Shown in pieces: positions 6,197-9,243 of a stretch of 9,243 bases of DNA. Below the pieces are notes generated by a model. That model did not search any database. It was given only the letters and a program-made list of their open reading frames with translations, and was not told where the DNA came from. The stretch is from Treponema sp. (GTDB lineage: Bacteria > Spirochaetota > Spirochaetia > Treponematales > Breznakiellaceae), in NCBI GenBank assembly GCA_031272575.1, contig JAISTO010000220.1, positions 1 to 9,243 of the forward strand, given 5' to 3'. A program made the translations under genes and the position numbers. The first letter of the stretch is position 1; each line of letters begins with the position of its first letter.

Positions 6197-7101
6197 TTGA
6201 AGCAAAGAGCATCACCCGATTTTTTTCTGTGGTGAATGAAAAGGGGCTGGCCGAGGGGCTGACGGCGGTACTGAATGTGAGCCTCACTATCCCTGACGGG
6301 CGCATCGTGTCGCTTTTGGGGCCCTCGGGCTGCGGGAAGTCGACGTTTCTCGAAATACTGGCGGGGCTGCAGGCGCCCACGGACGGAACGATTCATATTG
6401 ACGGGAAACTCGTCCTGGAGCCGCTGCCTGCCACGCGCAAGGAGCAGATCGCCTACCAGCGGCGCTACCGCTTTATCTCGCCGCTGGCGAACGGTGTGTT
6501 CCGCGACCACCCAAAGCATGACATCGCCATGATCTTCCAGGACTACGCGGTCTTCCCCTGGATGACGGCCATGCAGAACATAGTCTTCGCGCTCCGCCTC
6601 CGCGGCGCGGGGAAGCGGGGCGCGGCGCGTCCGCGGCGCGGTGACCTCGAGGAGAAGGCGCTGTTCTTCCTGGGCAAGGCGGGCCTGGCCGGTTTCGCCA
6701 ACAAGTACCCCTCGCAGCTATCGGGCGGCATGCGGCAGCGTCTGGCCCTGGCGCGGGCGCTTTCCGTGGAGCCAAAGATCATCCTGATGGACGAGCCCTT
6801 TGCCGCTGTGGACGCGCTGACGCGGGAAAAACTGCAGGACGACCTTCTGCGCCTCTGGTCTGAAAGCGGGGCTGACAAGCGTCTCACCATCGTGCTGGTG
6901 ACCCATGATGTGCAGGAGGCGGTGTACCTCTCCGACGAGGTGGTGGTCTTCTCGCCCAGCCCGGGCACGATACGCAACATCGTTCCGGTTGACGTCCCCC
7001 GGCCGCGGGCGCGCACCGGCGAGCGCCTTATTGAGATTCAGGAGCGCATACTGGCAATGTTTCAGTATGATATCAACCAGGAGAGCGAGTATTCAATATG
7101 A
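6193..7101 (+). CDS. ABC transporter ATP-binding protein, SsuB/TauB-like (302 aa)
   Basis: Cytoplasmic ATPase driving the importer. Walker A is GPSGCGKST (43-51), the Q-loop glutamine is Q116 in IFQDYAVFPW, the signature is LSGGM (176-180), Walker B is IILMDEP with D200 and E201, the D-loop is around AAVDAL (204-209), and the switch histidine is H238 in VTHD. All catalytic parts look intact. The stretch between Walker A and the Q-loop is about 20-25 residues longer than I expect for SsuB/TauB; the extra piece (about 74-108) is rich in Arg, Tyr and Lys and contains RRYRF. The start overlaps the permease stop by ATGA, and a weak AAGGTGGG lies just upstream. The stop TGA (7099-7101) is followed immediately by element C. 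Confidence 0.93.
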   Translation: MIEAKSITRFFSVVNEKGLAEGLTAVLNVSLTIPDGRIVSLLGPSGCGKSTFLEILAGLQAPTDGTIHIDGKLVLEPLPATRKEQIAYQRRYRFISPLANGVFRDHPKHDIAMIFQDYAVFPWMTAMQNIVFALRLRGAGKRGAARPRRGDLEEKALFFLGKAGLAGFANKYPSQLSGGMRQRLALARALSVEPKIILMDEPFAAVDALTREKLQDDLLRLWSESGADKRLTIVLVTHDVQEAVYLSDEVVVFSPSPGTIRNIVPVDVPRPRARTGERLIEIQERILAMFQYDINQESEYSI

Positions 7102-7290
7102 GGGAAGTAGGGAGTGGGGAGTGGGGGGGATAGGGAGTGGCTAGTAGGGAGTGGCTTGCGCCAGGCTCGTAGGTTGCGCGTACTATCGGCAAACGGTCCG
7201 GTAGTACGCGCCCCCCACTTGTAAAGCGCTCCGCGCCCGCACCCTACTCCCTATTCCCCATTCCCTACTCCCTACCTACCCTACTCCCCC
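7102..7290. repeat. Composite heptad/stem-loop element, copy C
   Basis: This copy begins on the base after the ATPase stop. The left arm (7102-7154) has GGGAGTG units at 7110-7123 and further irregular units. The core is 7176-7211. The right arm (about 7245-7290) has TACTCCC, TATTCCC, CATTCCC, TACTCCC, an irregular TACCTACC and a last TACTCCC. GCTCGTAGGTTGCGCG at 7165-7180, left of the core, is the exact reverse complement of 5297-5312, right of the core in copy B. AGCGCTCCGCGCCCGCA (7225-7241) is on the right in both B and C. The inner cassette is therefore inverted relative to the outer motif between these copies. The cysK ribosome site follows directly. Confidence 0.87.
7176..7211. repeat. 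Stem-loop core of copy C
   Basis: The arms GCGCGTACTATCG (7176-7188) and CGGTAGTACGCGC (7199-7211) are complementary apart from one T-G pair, a wobble in RNA. The 10-nt loop GCAAACGGTC is identical to that of copy D. This is the best-paired core of the four. Confidence 0.88.
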
Positions 7291-7306
7291 AAACAGGAGA
7301 TATAGT

Positions 7307-8287
7307 ATGACTGACGAGAAAGTTCCGGCACGGGGAAAAGTGTTTTCCAGTATCACTGACGCCAGGGGGAACACGCCGCTGGTGCGGCTGGCAAAACTGG
7401 GCGCGGGCTTGCCGGGGACGGTGCTGGCCAAGGTGGAGTCCTTCAACCCGCTTGCAAGCGTGAAGGACCGCATAGGCGCGGCGATGATTGACGCGGCGGA
7501 GAGGGACGGCCGCCTCAAGCCGGGCGGCACGGTGATCGAGCCTACGAGCGGCAACACCGGCATAGGGCTCGCCTTTGTCTGCGCGGCGCGGGGCTACAGG
7601 CTCGTGCTCACCATGCCGGAGACCATGTCCGTAGAGCGGCGGAAACTGGCCCGTATGCTGGGCGCCGATGTGGTGCTCACCTCGGGCAAGGACGGCATGA
7701 AAGGCGCGGTCCGCAAGGCGGAGGAACTGCGCGCCCAGATTCCCGGCAGTTTCATCCCCCTGCAGTTTGAAAATCCGGCGAACCCCGAGGCGCACCGCCG
7801 CGCCACCGCACCGGAGATCTGGGACGACACCTCTGGCGGCGTTGACCTTTTTGTTGCCGGCGTGGGGACGGGCGGCACCATTACCGGCGTGGGCGAGTAT
7901 CTCAAGCAGCGCAAGCCCTCGGTGCGCATAGTTGCCGTGGAGCCTGACGCAAGCCCCGTGCTCTCAGGCGGCTTTGCCGGGCCGCACCGGATTCAGGGCA
8001 TAGGCGCGGGCTTCATTCCCAAGGTGCTGAACCGCGCCATCATCGACGAGATCGTCCGCGTGACCAACGACGACGCCATCCTCACCGCGCGCAAGGTTGC
8101 CCTCACCGAGGGTATCCTCTGCGGCATCTCCTCCGGCGCCGCGGTCTGGGCCGCCCTGCGCATCGCCAGCCGCCCGGAGAACGCCGGCAAACTCATCGTG
8201 ACGATACTCCCCGACTCCGGCGAGCGCTATTTGTCAACGCAGTTCTCAGACATGGAAGGGGAGTGGGGAGTGGGGAGTAGGGAGTAG
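7307..8287 (+). CDS. cysK: Cysteine synthase (O-acetylserine sulfhydrylase), PLP-dependent (326 aa)
   Basis: Makes cysteine from O-acetylserine and sulfide in the cytoplasm. The fold-type II PLP signature is clear. K53 in SVKDRIG is the Schiff-base lysine. PTSGNTG (79-85) binds the substrate carboxylate, and GVGTGGT (185-191) holds the PLP phosphate. GISSGAA (273-279) contains the Ser facing the pyridine nitrogen, and PDSGERYLST (302-311) is the usual closing motif. A cystathionine beta-synthase-like enzyme is excluded by the absence of extra domains; a homologue using O-phosphoserine cannot be excluded. The ATG has a good ribosome site AGGAGA (7295-7300) 6 nt upstream, between element C and the gene. 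The last ten or so residues (EGEWGVGSRE) and the stop (8285-8287) are encoded by the GGGAGT(A/G) repeats of element D, so the native C-terminus seems to have been replaced or extended. No separate promoter is evident between the ATPase gene and cysK. Confidence 0.93.
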   Translation: MTDEKVPARGKVFSSITDARGNTPLVRLAKLGAGLPGTVLAKVESFNPLASVKDRIGAAMIDAAERDGRLKPGGTVIEPTSGNTGIGLAFVCAARGYRLVLTMPETMSVERRKLARMLGADVVLTSGKDGMKGAVRKAEELRAQIPGSFIPLQFENPANPEAHRRATAPEIWDDTSGGVDLFVAGVGTGGTITGVGEYLKQRKPSVRIVAVEPDASPVLSGGFAGPHRIQGIGAGFIPKVLNRAIIDEIVRVTNDDAILTARKVALTEGILCGISSGAAVWAALRIASRPENAGKLIVTILPDSGERYLSTQFSDMEGEWGVGSRE

Positions 8288-8354
8288 GGAGTAGGGAGTA
8301 GGGAGTAGGGAATAGGGGGCGCGTGCTACCGGCAAACGGTCCGGTAGTCCGCGC
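8259..8354. repeat. Heptad/stem-loop element, copy D, lacking the right arm
   Basis: Eight 7-mers run without interruption (8259-8314: two GGGAGTG, five GGGAGTA, one GGGAATA) and lead through a G-run straight into the core (8319-8354). No CTCCC heptads follow, only a loose C-rich stretch (8379-8400), so this is a one-armed copy. The first 29 bases are translated as the end of cysK. The sequence right of the core (GCGCATCC, then TGCAAA) resembles the left flank of copy A in inverted form with a few bases missing. Confidence 0.88.
8319..8354. repeat. Stem-loop core of copy D
   Basis: The arms GCGCGTGCTACCG (8319-8331) and CGGTAGTCCGCGC (8342-8354) have one T-C mismatch and one G-T wobble. The loop GCAAACGGTC is the same as in copy C. 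Confidence 0.85.
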
Positions 8355-8391
8355 ATCCTGCAAACGCCGCGCTCGTACGCCCCTTTCCCCC

Positions 8392-8421
8392 TTGCTCCTC
8401 CGGCGCGTTCAGCGGTAGTAT
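8392..8421 (+). promoter_or_regulatory. Possible promoter of the PNPOx-like gene, again leaderless in layout
   Basis: A weak -35 TTGCTC (8392-8397), an 18-nt spacer and TAGTAT (8416-8421, four of six) are followed by six bases (CGAAGC) and the ATG at 8428. That is the same -10-to-ATG distance as in the Rpn gene. No usable Shine-Dalgarno sequence is present. The hexamers are poor, so this is tentative. Confidence 0.3.
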
Positions 8422-8427
8422 CGAAGC

Positions 8428-8898
8428 ATGCGAAGAAAAGACCGGGAGCAGCCCTATGAGTGGGCGCTCAAATGCGCGGACCGGAGCGTGTGGGCGACGC
8501 TCTGCACGGTCAATGCGGATGGAAGCCCTTACGGGACGCCGGTATCCATAGTGCGGGAAGGGGAGCGGGTCTACTTTCACTGTGCGCCGGAGGGGCAAAA
8601 GGTGGACAATATGCGCCGCGACGACCGGGTCGCACTCGTGTGCGTGGGGCAGGCGCGGGAGCCGGCGGATCGCTTCACGGTGGAGTACGAGTCGGCGGTG
8701 CTGCGGGGTCGGGCGCGCGAACTGAGCGGCGCTGCGGAAAAAGTCCGCTGTCTGCGGCTCCTCTGCCTGCGGCATACCCCCGCCAACATGGCCGCGTTTG
8801 ACGCGGAAATCGCGGCGCTGCTCCCCAGGACCGCCGTCTGGGAGGTAACGATCACCGAGGCCACCGGCAAGCGCAACGCCCCAAAGACGGCGGCTTAA
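8428..8898 (+). CDS. Pyridoxamine 5'-phosphate oxidase-like flavin-binding protein, NimA-like (156 aa)
   Basis: A small split-barrel protein of the PNPOx-like superfamily, closest by eye to the Pyridox_ox_2/NimA group that binds FMN. Visible family features are the opening MRRKDRE, the strand pair WATLCTVNADGSPYGTPVS (22-40), YFHCAPEGQKVDNMRRD (49-65), where flavin phosphate contacts are expected, and the strand ESAVLRGRARELS (88-100). Length matches the family. Members reduce nitro compounds or have unassigned flavin/heme redox roles; the sequence alone does not fix the substrate. The ATG at 8428 gives the canonical N-terminus. It lies about 70 bp past the core of element D and has no ribosome site, so it is likely independent of cysK. 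Confidence 0.85.
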   Translation: MRRKDREQPYEWALKCADRSVWATLCTVNADGSPYGTPVSIVREGERVYFHCAPEGQKVDNMRRDDRVALVCVGQAREPADRFTVEYESAVLRGRARELSGAAEKVRCLRLLCLRHTPANMAAFDAEIAALLPRTAVWEVTITEATGKRNAPKTAA

Positions 8899-8998
8899 AC
8901 GCGGCGGCAGGCAGGGCGGGGCGCGGCCGGGGAAAATGACGCGGCCTGAAGCCGCTGCTCGAGGCAAAAAGAAGCCAAAACTATTGTCGGCATAGCAG

Positions 8999-9045
8999 CC
9001 GCGCTTAAAGCGCGGAGTGACGATGGCTCAAGTCGCGGAGTGACG
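8999..9045. repeat. Hairpin plus degenerate 23-bp tandem repeat
   Basis: CCGCGCT-TAA-AGCGCGG (8999-9015) is a perfect 7-bp hairpin. CGCGGAGTGACG occurs at 9011-9022 and again at 9034-9045, a 12-nt direct repeat with 23-nt spacing inside looser repeat units. It is unrelated to the heptad elements and looks like a fragment of another dispersed repeat. Confidence 0.6.
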
Positions 9046-9144
9046 GTTGGCACTCTCCTTAACTTGTTGACAGTGTTCCCCTCTCCCCCTCGGAATCTCC
9101 CCCCCGGGCGCCGCTCCCACCCCACGCCCACGCGCCGCGCCCCC

Positions 9145-9158
9145 CACTCCCTACCCCC
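9145..9158. repeat. Remnant of the C-rich heptad arm
   Basis: CACTCCC (9145-9151) and TACCCCC (9152-9158) sit at the end of a long C-rich tract and match the right-arm units of elements A-C. No core stem-loop is present, so this is either a decayed copy or coincidence in a C-rich tract. Confidence 0.4.
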
Positions 9159-9233
9159 GATATTTTTCGCATTTTTCCTCCCCAAAGTGACGATAAATCA
9201 CACCCCAGTGCCGTATACATGCGGAGGAAAACC

Positions 9234-9243
9234 ATGATCCACA
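9234..9243 (+). CDS. Start of an unidentified gene (truncated by the right edge)
   Basis: ATG at 9234 is preceded by a strong ribosome site GGAGG (9223-9227) at 6-nt spacing. Only three codons (Met-Ile-His) are visible, so no function can be given. The call rests on the ribosome site and the AT-rich approach. Confidence 0.55.

Larger units (their letters stand above)
8899..9233. other. 335-bp gap: small hairpins, a 12-nt direct repeat and a repeat remnant, no gene seen
   Basis: Neither strand holds a convincing gene. The stretch carries a GCGGC-CTGAA-GCCGC hairpin (8941-8955), a hairpin and direct repeat around 8999-9045, a TTGACA at 9067-9072 without a well-placed -10, a C-rich zone (9078-9158) and an AT-richer approach to the next gene. 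The inverted repeat GTGA-N7-TCAC (9187-9201) is one base too long for a standard CRP-type site. No T-tract follows either hairpin, so the end of the PNPOx-like transcript is not defined. Confidence 0.5.

Noticed and set aside
9067..9098. Promoter with TTGACA at 9067 for the right-edge gene
   Set aside because: No acceptable -10 lies 16-18 nt downstream, and the gene starts more than 130 bp further on.
9187..9201. CRP/FNR-type operator GTGA-N7-TCAC
   Set aside because: The half-site spacing is one base longer than the usual N6, only four bases match on each side, and no partner promoter is clear.

Overview
The window is a GC-rich bacterial segment with five complete genes, all on the + strand, plus a truncated gene on the - strand at the left edge and the first codons of another gene at the right edge. 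The organism is probably a spirochaete (Treponema-like). This is inferred from the substrate-binding protein, whose signal region ends in the W-A-K-G-Q-T-E-A style seen in many spirochaetal binding proteins, from the 7TMR-DISM hybrid kinase, and from the Rpn/PD-(D/E)XK family protein. No rRNA or marker gene is present, so the placement is tentative.

Layout. 1-366 (-): 5' part of an Rpn/PD-(D/E)XK transposase-like protein with a near-ideal promoter that appears to make a leaderless mRNA. 457-3804 (+): a 1115-residue 7TMR-DISM hybrid histidine kinase (sensor, kinase, receiver and HPt in one chain) whose promoter is back-to-back with the previous one. 4212-7101 (+): a three-gene ABC importer of the nitrate/sulfonate/taurine (SsuA/TauA) class, in the order binding protein, permease, ATPase. 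7307-8287 (+): a cysteine synthase (cysK). 8428-8898 (+): a small flavin-binding PNPOx-like/NimA-like protein. 9234-end (+): start of an unidentified gene. An importer of the sulfonate class next to cysteine synthase suggests sulfur acquisition feeding cysteine synthesis, but no desulfonating enzyme is present and the substrate is not proven.

The most unusual content is between the genes. Four intergenic spaces (after the kinase, binding protein, ATPase and cysK) carry copies A-D of one composite element: an array of 7-bp repeats GGGAGT(A/G), a central stem-loop of constant geometry (13-nt arms, 10-nt loop), and, in A-C, an inverted array of (T/C)ACTCCC on the far side. Each copy begins at or within a few bases of the upstream stop codon, and the repeat itself supplies part or all of that stop in three of four cases. 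Comparing copies shows that the inner cassette is in opposite orientations (A,B versus C,D) and that the loop of A is flipped relative to its own flanks when compared with B. The G-rich arms are strong G-quadruplex candidates. A degenerate scrap of the C-rich arm is also seen near 9145. This family is the best candidate here for something undescribed. I cannot search databases, so novelty is not established.
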